Source: a virus. From it: 33,023 bases of DNA. The translations under genes and the position numbers were made by a program. A model generated the notes under the pieces. That model saw nothing but the letters and a program-made list of their open reading frames with translations. It ran no database searches and was not told the origin of the DNA. Positions 6,302 through 13,035 of this stretch are shown here, in pieces; the stretch's first letter is position 1; every line of letters begins with the position of its first letter. The stretch covers positions 1 through 33,023 of the IMG/VR virus record IMGVR_UViG_3300045997_000109. The stretch is one strand, 5' to 3'.

Positions 6302-7016
6302 CAGCGTCGCCCTGGTATTGCATGGCGAGGTCGGCGTCGGCCGGCTCGGCGGCCGGCTCGGCGTCGGCCGGCTCGGCGGCCGGCTCGGCGTCGGCCGGCG
6401 CTGCGGGGGCCGGCGCGAACATGAGCAGGGTGCGTTCGGGCGGCGGGGCCTCGAGTTGCGCCTTAAACGCGCGGACCTGCTCGGCCGTCGCGGTGCCGAG
6501 GGGCCGTTTATGCTCGGCGATGTAGGCCTCGGCCACTACCTGCAGGTCGATGCCGTTGCGTTGGCACCAGCCGCGCAGATCAGCGCGGGCCTCGGCGGCC
6601 GCCACCTCGGCCGGGTCGGGTGGGGCGTCGAGGTCGCCGCCGCACCACAGGGCCAGGGCAGCGCCGAACCGCATGGCCGCGTTCCGCAGCGCGTCGCCGA
6701 TAGCCTCTTTCACGGCGTTAGGGCCTCGGTCGCCGTCGGCGTGGCCGTAGCCGATACGGGTCACGCCGGCCACGGTAAGCCGGATCCATAGCCCGCCGTC
6801 GGGGTCGAGGGCCGGCAGCCCGTCGGCGTCGAGGGCGAACGGTTCCCAGTTCCAGCACGGGTCTACGTCGAGTAGCCGCGCGGTCAGGTAGCCGTGGCCT
6901 ACGAAGTCGAGGTAGACGGTGCCGCCGGTCTTCGTTTTCTTGGGTAGCTTGCCGATCTGGTCGGCCGGGAACGGTTGCCGTAGCCGGCGCAGCGCGTCGA
7001 GGTCCGGTTCGGTCAT
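6294..7016 (-). CDS. Rad52/Sak-like single-strand annealing protein
   Basis: A 240-residue protein. Residues 5-130 match the Rad52/Sak-type annealing fold: LRQPFPADQIGKLPK, VYLDFVGHGYLTARLLDVDP, WNWEPFALDADGLP, RIGYGHADGDRGPNAVKEAI, then GDALRNAAMRFGAALALW. Residues 140-195 are helical; the end is a repeated Ala-Asp-Glu-Pro linker. It would pair complementary single strands during recombination-dependent replication and act with SSB encoded upstream. Erf or RecT types are less likely because of the GDALRNAAMRFG.A motif. A 27-base tandem repeat encodes the linker. Confidence 0.82.
   Translation of the reverse strand: MTEPDLDALRRLRQPFPADQIGKLPKKTKTGGTVYLDFVGHGYLTARLLDVDPCWNWEPFALDADGLPALDPDGGLWIRLTVAGVTRIGYGHADGDRGPNAVKEAIGDALRNAAMRFGAALALWCGGDLDAPPDPAEVAAAEARADLRGWCQRNGIDLQVVAEAYIAEHKRPLGTATAEQVRAFKAQLEAPPPERTLLMFAPAPAAPADAEPAAEPADAEPAAEPADADLAMQYQGDAGD
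6331..6399. repeat. 27-base tandem repeat, 2.6 copies
   Basis: Units at 6331-6357, 6358-6384 and a partial one at 6385-6399 are identical. They code for the nine-residue ADAEPAAEP linker of the annealing protein, which could expand or contract by slippage without a frameshift. Confidence 0.85.
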
Positions 7017-7555
7017 GCCGCGCCGCCGGCGTGGTCGTGAATGTTGCCGGCGAGGGTGCCGTCGAGGCGGGGGGCCGGCGGTTTCACGCCCTCGAGGCTG
7101 ATCCGGCCGTGGGCCAGCAGCGCCGCCACGGTGTTGCGGGCCTCGTCGGTCTTGCGGATGCTCACGTACGGGTCGCCGGCGGTGAACTCGCAGCCGGCGA
7201 TCACCAGGCCGTCGGGGCTGACGGGGGTGCCGTCCACGTTCGTCGCCGACAAGGTGACGGCCTGCTTATAGGCGGGGTTGACCACCTCGAGGATCTCGCT
7301 CGGGTGGTGCTCTTTGACCCACGCGAGGAACGCGTGCGGGTCGGTGACGGTCAGCGTGGTTTTACCGCCGGCCAGCGAGGCGCGGCCCACGGTCACGCCC
7401 TGCGCGATGGCCGCGACAGCGAGGCTATCCGCGCCCATATGGTCGGCTAGCCACGCCCGGGCGGCGTCTTTGCGTTCTTTCGCCACGTCAGCGATGAGCG
7501 CCCAGACCACGGCCTCGGCCGCGACGTGCGATAGCGGGGTGGTGTCGTCGTACAT
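7013..7555 (-). CDS. Conserved-looking recombination-module protein
   Basis: A 180-residue protein from ATG 7555 with AAAGTAGG upstream. Residues 1-65 are helical (AAEAVVWALIADVAKERKDA, RAWLADHMGADSLAV). The remainder is mixed (TVTDPHAFLAWVKEHHPSEIL, VIAGCEFTAGDPYVSIRKTD). Its stop overlaps the start of the annealing protein (ATGA), so the two are coupled in translation. Its place fits a host-nuclease inhibitor or recombination partner, but I cannot name a family. Confidence 0.65.
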   Translation of the reverse strand: MYDDTTPLSHVAAEAVVWALIADVAKERKDAARAWLADHMGADSLAVAAIAQGVTVGRASLAGGKTTLTVTDPHAFLAWVKEHHPSEILEVVNPAYKQAVTLSATNVDGTPVSPDGLVIAGCEFTAGDPYVSIRKTDEARNTVAALLAHGRISLEGVKPPAPRLDGTLAGNIHDHAGGAA

Positions 7556-7587
7556 GTGCCTACTTTCGGGTTGGGGTGTTGAGGTGT

Positions 7588-7728
7588 TCAGTGGCCGCGT
7601 TTGCGGCCGCGTTTCTTGCCGGCTTGCGCGTTGCTGATCTTCGCGGCTTTCTCCTTACTCATGCCGTGCTTGCGGAGGGCCTCGTAGACGCGGCGGTTGA
7701 GGATGCCAGCCATTTTCTTACCGGGCAT
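7588..7728 (-). CDS. Small basic helical protein (46 residues)
   Basis: Reads MPGKKMAGILNRRVYEALRK, then HGMSKEKAAKISNAQAGKKR and GRKRGH. The pattern K.Y..LR..G.SKEKAA.I.NA is a widespread short family of actinobacteria and their phages (DUF7218-like), with a helical core and a basic tail; function unknown, DNA binding likely. It starts 12 bases after the SSB stop and is too short to be found by length filters. Confidence 0.7.
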   Translation of the reverse strand: MPGKKMAGILNRRVYEALRKHGMSKEKAAKISNAQAGKKRGRKRGH

Positions 7729-7740
7729 GTCGCTATCTCC

Positions 7741-8181
7741 TTAGAACGGGGGTTCGTCGTCGCTGTTGATGGCCGGCGCGGATCCCCACGGGTCTTCAGC
7801 CGGCGATGCCGGCTTCGCCGCCGAGCTACGCGTCGCCTTCGTCGCCTTGACGGTCGCCCACTTCAGCGACGCGCCCACATCTTGCGCGGTCACCTCGATG
7901 ACGGTGCGCTTCTCGCCGTCGCGTGTCTCGAAGCTGCGTTGCTTGGCTTCGCCGACCACAATGACGCGCTGGCCCTTGGTCAGCGATTCGGCGAGGTTCT
8001 CGGCTGCGGTGTCCCAGATCGAGCAGCGCCAGAACGTCGAGTCGCCGTCGCGCCAGGTGCCGTCGGGGTCCTTGACGCGGGACGATTCCGCGACGGTGAA
8101 GCTGGCGACGGCCTTGCCGGTCGCGGTGAACCTCAGTTCAGGCTCGGCGGTCAGATTGCCGGTGATGGTTACGTGGGTCAT
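7741..8181 (-). CDS. ssb: Single-stranded DNA-binding protein
   Basis: A 146-residue SSB. Residues 1-108 are the OB fold: THVTITGNLTAEPELRFTATG, ASFTVAESSRV, STFWRCSIWDTAAENLAESL, KGQRVIVVGEAKQRSFE, VEVTAQDVGASLKWAT-like end. Residues 109-140 are a flexible linker, and the tail DDEPPF is the conserved acidic tip that recruits replication and repair proteins. Four subunits would coat single-stranded DNA during phage replication and recombination. It lies upstream of the annealing protein gene, as in many phages. Confidence 0.92.
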   Translation of the reverse strand: MTHVTITGNLTAEPELRFTATGKAVASFTVAESSRVKDPDGTWRDGDSTFWRCSIWDTAAENLAESLTKGQRVIVVGEAKQRSFETRDGEKRTVIEVTAQDVGASLKWATVKATKATRSSAAKPASPAEDPWGSAPAINSDDEPPF

Positions 8182-8342
8182 CGTCGTCGCTTTCGTCGCG
8201 GGGTTGCGGATGGGGTGGGACAGCCGTCGCGGTGCCCTTGGGTGGGGATATGGAAACCGCACGCGGCGCAGCGGCCGTATCCGGTGGGGGGTGTGAAGCC
8301 GGCGCGTTTCGCGGCCTCGAATCTGGCCCATTCCTCGGACAT
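8178..8342 (-). CDS. Small protein with cysteine motif
   Basis: A 54-residue protein from ATG 8342 to 8178. It reads MSEEWARFEAAKRAGFTPPTG, then CAACGFHIPTQGHRDGC, a likely zinc knuckle, and a basic end, PRRKRRR. Its start is coupled to the end of the gene upstream and its stop to the SSB start (ATGA). It may bind DNA together with SSB. A fusion with the upstream frame is discussed under that gene. Confidence 0.65.
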   Translation of the reverse strand: MSEEWARFEAAKRAGFTPPTGYGRCAACGFHIPTQGHRDGCPTPSATPRRKRRR

Positions 8343-8492
8343 CAGAACGGCACCTCGAAGAAGTCGAGGCAGCGGCCCGGGGGGGCATTCGCGGCAGGGC
8401 CAGGGGCCGGCGTCTACGCCGTTGTCGTGGGCGTCGATGTCGTGGCCGCAGACGCAGCGCGGCGCGGTGTAGGCGGGTGCGCCGGGGTTCAC
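8342..8492 (-). CDS. Small zinc-finger protein interrupted by a frameshift at a run of seven C
   Basis: Starts at GTG 8492 (GTGA overlap). The first frame reads MNPGAPAYTAPRCVCGHDID, AHDNGVDAGPWPCREC, then meets seven C on the minus strand (8379-8385). If one base is skipped there, the product ends CLDFFEVPF and its stop overlaps the next ATG as TGATG. The pattern CxCGHxxxxHD..CxxC.C..FxEVPF is one I know from small phage zinc proteins, so the second frame is the family's real ending. Without the shift, the frame runs on into the next gene and fuses with it. Sequencing error, real mutation or programmed slippage are all possible. Confidence 0.6.
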
Positions 8493-9262
8493 GGTTTGAA
8501 CCTCGGGTTGCGGAATAGCCGGCGGCGCGGCGGCGCTGGCGCGGGGGCCGGCTCGGCCGGCGGCACGCCATGGAAACCCTCGGCGGGTGGCTCGAGGTGC
8601 TCGAGGCCGCCGGCCCACCAGTCGCGGCCGTACAGCTGCGGCGGCCCGTCGGGGATGACGAGGAACTGGCGGTCGGGGTGGTCGTCGCTGTAGCCGATAC
8701 GCGCGCCGTGGCCGCCCGGGACTAGCTCGGAGCGGTGCACAGTGATCGAGGCCTCGGCGGGCGGCGGGACCTCGGGGCGGGCGTAGTACGCGCGGGTCAC
8801 GTGGTTGACGTGGCCGGCCGGCGGCGGTACTTCGCGGTAGTCCTCGGTCCAGTACCGGGTGACGGGTTGCGCGGGGGCCGGCTCGGGTGCGGGGGCCGGC
8901 GCGTTGAGGGCGTCGGCGGCCAGCTGCCGCCAGCGGGCCTCGGCGGCCGGGTCGAGGTGAAGCGTCCAGTCGAGGTCGCGCCGCGCCGGGTCGAGGTGCA
9001 GCGTCCAATCGGCCGGCCGCACGCCGTCGAACTCACGCGCGGGGGCCGGCTCGGGCCGGCGGTGCTTCGCCATATCGTCCTCCCAACGGAACTCGAAGTC
9101 ACTCGAGTCGAAACTCGGCTGCGGCCCTAGATCAGCCACTACAGCATCGAAGATAGGCGTCGAGGCCGACATACAGCTAGGCACGTCCAGGGCCGTCAGG
9201 CGGCCGCCGAGGGCCAGCGGGGGGCCGGCCGGCGCGGGCCGGGTCAGAGTCGCCGTGCCCAT
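8489..9262 (-). CDS. Proline/alanine-rich protein of unknown function
   Basis: Up to 257 residues from ATG 9262, which overlaps the preceding gene by 19 bases; an internal ATG near residue 64 (MAKHRRPEPAP) is possible. It contains two copies of DWTLHLDPA (about residues 85 and 98), low-complexity PAPAPEPAPAQP stretches and two PPPA segments. The central part (YWTEDYREVPPPAGHVNHV, SITVHRSELVPGGHGARIGY) is beta-rich. It may be a scaffold with flexible linkers. The stop overlaps the next start as GTGA. Confidence 0.6.
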   Translation of the reverse strand: MGTATLTRPAPAGPPLALGGRLTALDVPSCMSASTPIFDAVVADLGPQPSFDSSDFEFRWEDDMAKHRRPEPAPAREFDGVRPADWTLHLDPARRDLDWTLHLDPAAEARWRQLAADALNAPAPAPEPAPAQPVTRYWTEDYREVPPPAGHVNHVTRAYYARPEVPPPAEASITVHRSELVPGGHGARIGYSDDHPDRQFLVIPDGPPQLYGRDWWAGGLEHLEPPAEGFHGVPPAEPAPAPAPPRRRLFRNPRFKP

Positions 9263-9522
9263 GGCGGCACCTCGCTGTCGTCGGCGTCGATGGGGTGCAG
9301 GAACAGCACGCGGGCCAGCGCCGGCGCGATGAGGGTGCCTCGGTCCACCTCGAGGGGCTGCCAGCCGGCGTCGGCGTCGGCGGCCGCAATTGCCAACCGC
9401 TCGCCGAGGTCGTCACCAGCAGCCCACCGGGCCAGTCGGTCAGCAGAGTCGCCGAGCCAGTCGGCTAGATACGTCACACCAGCGCACGCGGTAACGAGCA
9501 CACGGATTAGATAGCGGGTCAT
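9244..9522 (-). CDS. Small protein with hydrophobic N-terminus
   Basis: A 92-residue protein from ATG 9522 with AAGGA seven bases upstream. Residues 3-22 (RYLIRVLVTACAGVTYLADW) are amphipathic to hydrophobic and may be a membrane anchor. The rest is acidic and helical (ERLAIAAADADAGWQPLEVD) with LIAPALARVLFLHPIDADD. First gene of the operon driven by the promoter at 9558. Function unknown. Confidence 0.6.
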   Translation of the reverse strand: MTRYLIRVLVTACAGVTYLADWLGDSADRLARWAAGDDLGERLAIAAADADAGWQPLEVDRGTLIAPALARVLFLHPIDADDSEVPPWARRL

Positions 9523-9557
9523 CAGGGTGTCCTTGTTCGGTTATGGGGGTCGCGTTC

Positions 9558-9577
9558 ACGCTAGCACACGGTGCGCG
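9558..9577 (-). promoter_or_regulatory. Extended -10 promoter before the 9244-9522 gene
   Basis: TGTGCTAGCGT on the minus strand (-10 TAGCGT at 9558-9563), with GCGCACCG upstream, as at 13261-13280. It probably starts the replication and recombination operon. Confidence 0.55.
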
Positions 9578-9589
9578 GCGGGCGGCTGT

Positions 9590-10024
9590 TCATGGGGTTG
9601 CCCACTTGCTGAACTGTTGCGCGGCCCGTTGCTGCTCACGTACTAGGCGTTTTTCGTCGGCCGTCGTCCGTTTGCGCCGGCGGCGTTCACGGTCTTTAGC
9701 CCTCTTGTCAGAACGCCGTTTAACGATCACGGCTCTACCCTGCGCCACTACCCGCGTCGCCACGGTCAGAGTCACTCGGTTACTGCGGTGATAGTCGTGC
9801 ACTGCGTCATGGCAGGAAACGCACAGCGGTACTAAGTCCTCGTCTAGCTCGCGGCCCATGCGGTCGTAAGTGTGATGGTGCAAGTGAATGTCGTCGGTAG
9901 TGCCGCAGAACGCGCATACCCGGGCGTAGGTGCTGAAGTAGGCGCGCTTGCGATCAGACCACGCCGGCGAATTGATGTAACGGTTGTAACGCTCTCGAGC
10001 ACTGCGCCGCGCTGGTTTGCTCAT
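9590..10024 (-). CDS. HNH endonuclease
   Basis: A 144-residue protein from ATG 10024, with GAGG seven bases upstream; an earlier ATG at 10057 lacks a ribosome site. After a basic N-terminus, CAFC, then IHLHHHTYDRMGRELDEDLVPL and CVSCHDAVHDYH make the HNH core with a zinc-binding cysteine set. The C-terminal third is arginine- and lysine-rich (KRRSDKRAKDRERRRRKR). Free-standing HNH enzymes in phages act as homing nicking enzymes or in packaging. It sits alone beside the structured non-coding region, which fits a mobile element. Confidence 0.85.
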   Translation of the reverse strand: MSKPARRSARERYNRYINSPAWSDRKRAYFSTYARVCAFCGTTDDIHLHHHTYDRMGRELDEDLVPLCVSCHDAVHDYHRSNRVTLTVATRVVAQGRAVIVKRRSDKRAKDRERRRRKRTTADEKRLVREQQRAAQQFSKWATP

Positions 10025-10265
10025 GTGGGTGACCTCGGCTTTACAGATGAAGTACATAGCGGAAGCGGCTTCGCCGCTGCGGACACAAAGGTGGCCCTCC
10101 CCTTAAAGGTCCTCCCACCAGCCACACGGTAATGCCAACCGCCGGCTACCCGGGAAACCTCAGCGCACCCATGACTCATAGCCTCACGTCGATGAGGACG
10201 CAAGGCGTTGAGATATGGCTAGACCCGACGCGTACGGGTTAGCAACAGGGCCGGTTCACTGTCGA

Positions 10266-10277
10266 GGCTTTAGACCG
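10266..10277 (+). repeat. Direct repeat GGCTTTAGACCG, copy 1
   Basis: Twelve identical bases with 10360-10371, 94 bases apart, in the non-coding region. Could be protein sites or parts of a repeated RNA element. Confidence 0.5.
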
Positions 10278-10359
10278 GAGCAGTCGAGTTTCGGCTGACT
10301 TGCCAGATAGCGCCGCGTCCTAGTGGTGAGCGGCCGCCGGGTATGGCATACTCGGAACT

Positions 10360-10371
10360 GGCTTTAGACCG
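10360..10371 (+). repeat. Direct repeat GGCTTTAGACCG, copy 2
   Basis: Second copy, followed at once by CTAGGACAC, which is nearly the reverse complement of GCGTCCTAG at 10315-10323, so the two could pair. Confidence 0.5.
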
Positions 10372-10376
10372 CTAGG

Positions 10377-10421
10377 ACACGCCCTCGGCCCGTATCGGGT
10401 TCGGGGGCGTGTTTCTGTTCT
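10377..10421 (+). terminator. Rho-independent terminator pointing right
   Basis: Stem ACACGCCC (10377-10384) with GGGCGTGT (10405-10412), an inner CCCG/CGGG stem, then TTCTGTTCT on the plus strand. On the minus strand no T run follows. It is thus oriented against all genes here. Confidence 0.6.
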
Positions 10422-10437
10422 ACCACAGCGCGCCGCG

Positions 10438-11211
10438 CTAGTGGCCGATTGCGGTTACGCGTTCGTCGCCTTCGTCATCGAGCGGCCCTATCACCAGCGT
10501 CGCCGAGGTCCGTAGCAGCCGGGTCGGCCGGCCCCACGCCTCGAGGTGCTCGGTGTGTTCCTCGAGGGTGCAGTCGAGGCCCGATAGGTCGGTCATGCCC
10601 GGGGGGCACGGCTCGGCCGGCCTGGTCCAGTGCATGAACATGCCCTCGGCGTCGGGCACCACGTCGATGCGGTAGGTGCGCTGGCTGAGGTCATAAACCG
10701 AGGACAGGACATCGACCACGCACGTCGCGCTGTAGTCCTCGCGGGGGTGCCGCATGTAGACGGGGTGGTGCACGCGCCGGGGGGCGAAATGTTCGCGGTA
10801 GGGCCGCGCGTAGACGCGGCGGGCGGGGATGGTGTGAATGAGGCCGTCGGCCTCGATGCTGACTGGCTCGGCGTCGGCGTAGCCGAGGAAATGGAAACCC
10901 TCGCGGATGCCAAGCTCGGGGCGCTGAAACCCGCCGCGTAGCTGCTCGAGGTCGTCTATCGCGTAGTAGGCCTGCGCGACTACCTCGGCCTCGATGTCGC
11001 GGCGCGCGTGGTAGGCGCGTATCTCGTCGTCGGTGGCGAACGCGCCCGGGCAGCAGCCGCCTCGGCCGCCGGCCAGCCCGTGCCACTCGCCGCCGCAGTG
11101 CTCGCACTGTTCGTCATACGGGGCGTTGTAGTCGTCGGTCGGGCCGTGCTCGAGGGACTCATCGACTAGGGCCGCGATGCGGTCCAGTACGTCATCCTCG
11201 GGGTTGGTCAT
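10438..11211 (-). CDS. Protein of unknown function with N-terminal zinc motif
   Basis: A 257-residue protein. Residues 33-53 hold CEHCGGEWHGLAG and GGCC, probably a zinc site. Residues 65-160 are mixed (IEAEVVAQAYYAIDDLEQL, FHFLGYADAEPVSIEADG), then RRVHHPVYMRHP and a beta-rich C-terminal half (YRIDVVPDAEGMFMHW, LLRTSATLVIGPL). The ribosome site before ATG 11211 is weak. It follows the DUF932 gene by 71 bases. I recognise no family. It ends at the edge of a long non-coding region. Confidence 0.7.
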   Translation of the reverse strand: MTNPEDDVLDRIAALVDESLEHGPTDDYNAPYDEQCEHCGGEWHGLAGGRGGCCPGAFATDDEIRAYHARRDIEAEVVAQAYYAIDDLEQLRGGFQRPELGIREGFHFLGYADAEPVSIEADGLIHTIPARRVYARPYREHFAPRRVHHPVYMRHPREDYSATCVVDVLSSVYDLSQRTYRIDVVPDAEGMFMHWTRPAEPCPPGMTDLSGLDCTLEEHTEHLEAWGRPTRLLRTSATLVIGPLDDEGDERVTAIGH

Positions 11212-11228
11212 GGTGCGGAAACCGTTCT

Positions 11229-11264
11229 GCCGGCCGGCGGCCCGGGTGGGGGCTGCCGGCCGGC
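11229..11264 (-). terminator. Hairpin after the DUF932 gene
   Basis: Two GCCGGCCGGC blocks, each self-complementary, at 11229-11238 and 11255-11264, 18 bases past the stop. They can pair with each other. They might also be overlapping NgoMIV/NaeI-type sites by chance in GC-rich DNA. Confidence 0.4.
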
Positions 11265-11282
11265 GTCGAAGGGATACGGGGT

Positions 11283-12326
11283 CTAGCTGGCTGCTAGGGC
11301 CGCGAACGCGTTGCCCTTCAGCTTCGCCACGTCGGGACTCATCAGGGTGCGTAACGCCCGCGTGTCGGCGGCGTCGGCGCTCGAGCGGGCACCGCGTACC
11401 GGCCAGTGGTGGTCGGCGTACTCGGTCACCGCGTTGTACACGCCGTAAGCCGTGCCGTACCAGGGGGCCTGAGACTCGGATCCGCTGCCGTAGATCGCCA
11501 GCACGCCGGCCGCGTGCTGCCGGCGGGTGTCGGCCTGCCGGGGGCTGTCGGCGTCCTCGACTGCGAACAGCCGGTCGAGGAACTCGCCGACCCACGCGCC
11601 CTCGCGCTCGGCCGCGATCAGCCGCTCGCACTGCTCGACGTAGGTGTCCCGATAGGCGAACGTCATGCCGAGCACGTTGCGGACCTCGGCCAGCCGGCCG
11701 GCGGGGTCGCCGGTGTGCCGCAGCGCGACACTGCTGACGGCTGCCCGTTCGGCCAGCTTTTGCGTGTTTCTGCAGACCACGCGCACGGGGCTGACGAGCG
11801 CCCGCAGGCTGCCCTCGCCGTCGTGCCGGTTGAGGACCGCGAGGTACAGGTCGGTCGTGTCGGTGCTGCCGTCGAGCGGGCTGGTAAAGCTCATGTGCTC
11901 GGGCATCTTCATGGTGACGAACGTCTGCCGGCCGCCGTCGAGCGCGCCGATAGTTTCGATGTGCGCGCCTGACTGGTCGGTGATGTCGTACAGCAGGCCG
12001 GTCGTCGCTTCGTTCTGGAACGGCTGCCACTTGGAGCCGACCACCGCGAGGGCCTCGGGCTGGTGTGTGTGCGGGTTGTCGCGCAGCACGGTGAAACGCC
12101 CGGGGGCGGCCAGCACGTGCACGCCGCTGTCGTCGGCGTAGGTCTGCTGGTGCGGGATGGTGCGGACATTCCAGCCGGCCATATGGGCTAGCTCGAGGGC
12201 CTCGGCGGGGTCCATGGGCCGGCCGATGGTTTGGCCGAGCCGGTGCCACGCGTCGGTGGTGCCGTCGGCGCGCTGCCGGCTGTCGGCGTAGCTGGCGATC
12301 CCGTTGGTGGTGTCGATGTCGTGCAT
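11283..12326 (-). CDS. DUF932 phage/plasmid-like protein
   Basis: A 347-residue protein that matches the TIGR03299/DUF932 family over its length: DAWHRLGQTIGRPMDPAEAL at the start, VLAAPGRFTVLRDN, GSKWQPFQNEATTGLLYDI, then LVSPVRVVCRNTQKLA and NAVTEYADHHW near the end. Proteins of this family are common in phages and mobile plasmids of many bacteria; no activity is firmly established. An AAGAGG ribosome site decides ATG 12326 over a longer in-frame extension. It probably forms a unit with the gene at 10438-11211. Confidence 0.8.
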   Translation of the reverse strand: MHDIDTTNGIASYADSRQRADGTTDAWHRLGQTIGRPMDPAEALELAHMAGWNVRTIPHQQTYADDSGVHVLAAPGRFTVLRDNPHTHQPEALAVVGSKWQPFQNEATTGLLYDITDQSGAHIETIGALDGGRQTFVTMKMPEHMSFTSPLDGSTDTTDLYLAVLNRHDGEGSLRALVSPVRVVCRNTQKLAERAAVSSVALRHTGDPAGRLAEVRNVLGMTFAYRDTYVEQCERLIAAEREGAWVGEFLDRLFAVEDADSPRQADTRRQHAAGVLAIYGSGSESQAPWYGTAYGVYNAVTEYADHHWPVRGARSSADAADTRALRTLMSPDVAKLKGNAFAALAAS

Positions 12327-12498
12327 GGTGGTGCCTCTTTTCTTGGGTTGCGCCGGCGTTGTTGCCGGCGGGTCTGGGGGTGGCTGTTGAGCGGAGAAAG
12401 GTGCCGCAAGGTTGCCATCCTGACTTGCTGATACCGTCGCCGTAGGTCGGAGAAACCTTCGGGGTCGGTGTTGTCGCGCTCGGCCAGTCATCGACGCG

Positions 12499-12532
12499 GG
12501 GCCGGCGGCAGCGGATAGCGCGCCGCCGGCCC
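12499..12532 (-). terminator. Hairpin after the 12542-12874 gene
   Basis: Eleven-base perfect stem, GGGCCGGCGGC with GCCGCCGGCCC, and a 12-base loop, ten bases past the stop. No T tract. The 170 bases from here to the DUF932 start hold no gene I can support. Confidence 0.55.
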
Positions 12533-12541
12533 GGGGTGAAG

Positions 12542-12874
12542 CTAGACGGCCGCCCAGTGGGCCTCTACGGCCTCGTCGGCCGCGATCCACGCGCCGAGGG
12601 CCAGCTTCCACGCCCACTCGGTGGGCAGGCCCAGCATGGCCTCGAGGGTGCCGGCGCAGCGCGCCCAGCCGTCGGCGTCGCTGACGGTCCAACCGTCGGC
12701 CAGCCGGCAGTCCACCTCGGCGTAGCACGCCTTGCAGGCGTACCCGCGCGTGGTGCCGGTGACGGCCGCGCCACAGCAGCCGGTCAGGTAGCCCACCATG
12801 GGGTCGAAGCCGGCGGCCGTGGTGACGGCCAGCGCGCCGCCGATGAAGGTGGTGATGGTGGTTGTGGTGGTCAT
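12542..12874 (-). CDS. Cysteine-containing protein of unknown function
   Basis: A 110-residue protein from ATG 12874, with AAGGAGG upstream; a longer reading to 12937 would include the promoter. The N-terminal part is hydrophobic (TITTFIGGALAVTTAAGFDP). CCGAAVTGTTRGYACKACYAE contains two cysteine pairs that may bind metal. The end is tryptophan-rich and helical (WAWKLALGAWIAADEAVEAHW). It has its own strong promoter and terminator, so it is probably expressed at a high level. Function unknown. Confidence 0.7.
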   Translation of the reverse strand: MTTTTTITTFIGGALAVTTAAGFDPMVGYLTGCCGAAVTGTTRGYACKACYAEVDCRLADGWTVSDADGWARCAGTLEAMLGLPTEWAWKLALGAWIAADEAVEAHWAAV

Positions 12875-12928
12875 GGGGGCCTCCTTGGCCTCGGGGCGCG
12901 GGCGGGGTGCCCTGCGCGGGTAAGAACG

Positions 12929-12957
12929 AATATACACGCGCCGCGCGGTGCGTGCAA
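12929..12957 (-). promoter_or_regulatory. Strong promoter before the 12542-12874 gene
   Basis: TTGCAC (12952-12957), 17 bases, TATATT (12929-12934) on the minus strand. It matches the promoter at 14915-14943 in both hexamers and nearly all of the spacer. Confidence 0.75.
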
Positions 12958-12972
12958 CTCTTGGGGTAAAAG

Positions 12973-13017
12973 GGTGGCCGGCAGCGCCGGGGGAAGGGTT
13001 GGCGTCTGCCGGCCACC
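12973..13017 (-). terminator. Hairpin after the excisionase-like gene
   Basis: Perfect 12-base stem, GGTGGCCGGCAG with CTGCCGGCCACC, around 21 bases, starting 19 bases past the stop. No T tract. Confidence 0.55.
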
Positions 13018-13035
13018 GGCCGGGACAAGCTCGAG

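Larger units (their letters stand above)
10025..10437. other. Structured non-coding region
   Basis: These 413 bases contain no supported gene. They hold several hairpins: 10182-10197 (CCTCA/TGAGG), 10198-10208 (ACGC/GCGT), 10219-10242 (CTA-ACCCG with CGGGTTAG) and the terminator-like stem at 10377-10412. A 12-base repeat occurs at 10266-10277 and 10360-10371. The series of small stems, the GAGATATGGCTAGACC stretch at 10210-10225 and a facing TAGCC recall a group I intron core, but the guanosine-binding base pair is wrong. A plus-strand RNA, a long regulated leader of the HNH gene, or a replication origin are possible. Confidence 0.5.

Noticed and set aside
10021-10203. 60-residue minus-strand frame before the HNH gene
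   Set aside because: It overlaps the HNH start and its ribosome site region, has no ribosome site of its own and no recognisable pattern; more likely part of the leader.
10210-10242. Group I intron core on the plus strand
   Set aside because: GAGATATGGCTA and TAGCC with a bulged A recall P7, but the G-C pair that binds guanosine would be U-A, a matching P3 was not found, and no plus-strand exon gene is present.
10225-10421. tRNA gene in the non-coding region
   Set aside because: No GGTTCGA-type T loop in either strand and no cloverleaf by eye.
12327-12498. N-terminal extension of the DUF932 protein
   Set aside because: The in-frame extension is proline/arginine-rich, has no ribosome site, and AAGAGG stands at the right distance before ATG 12326.
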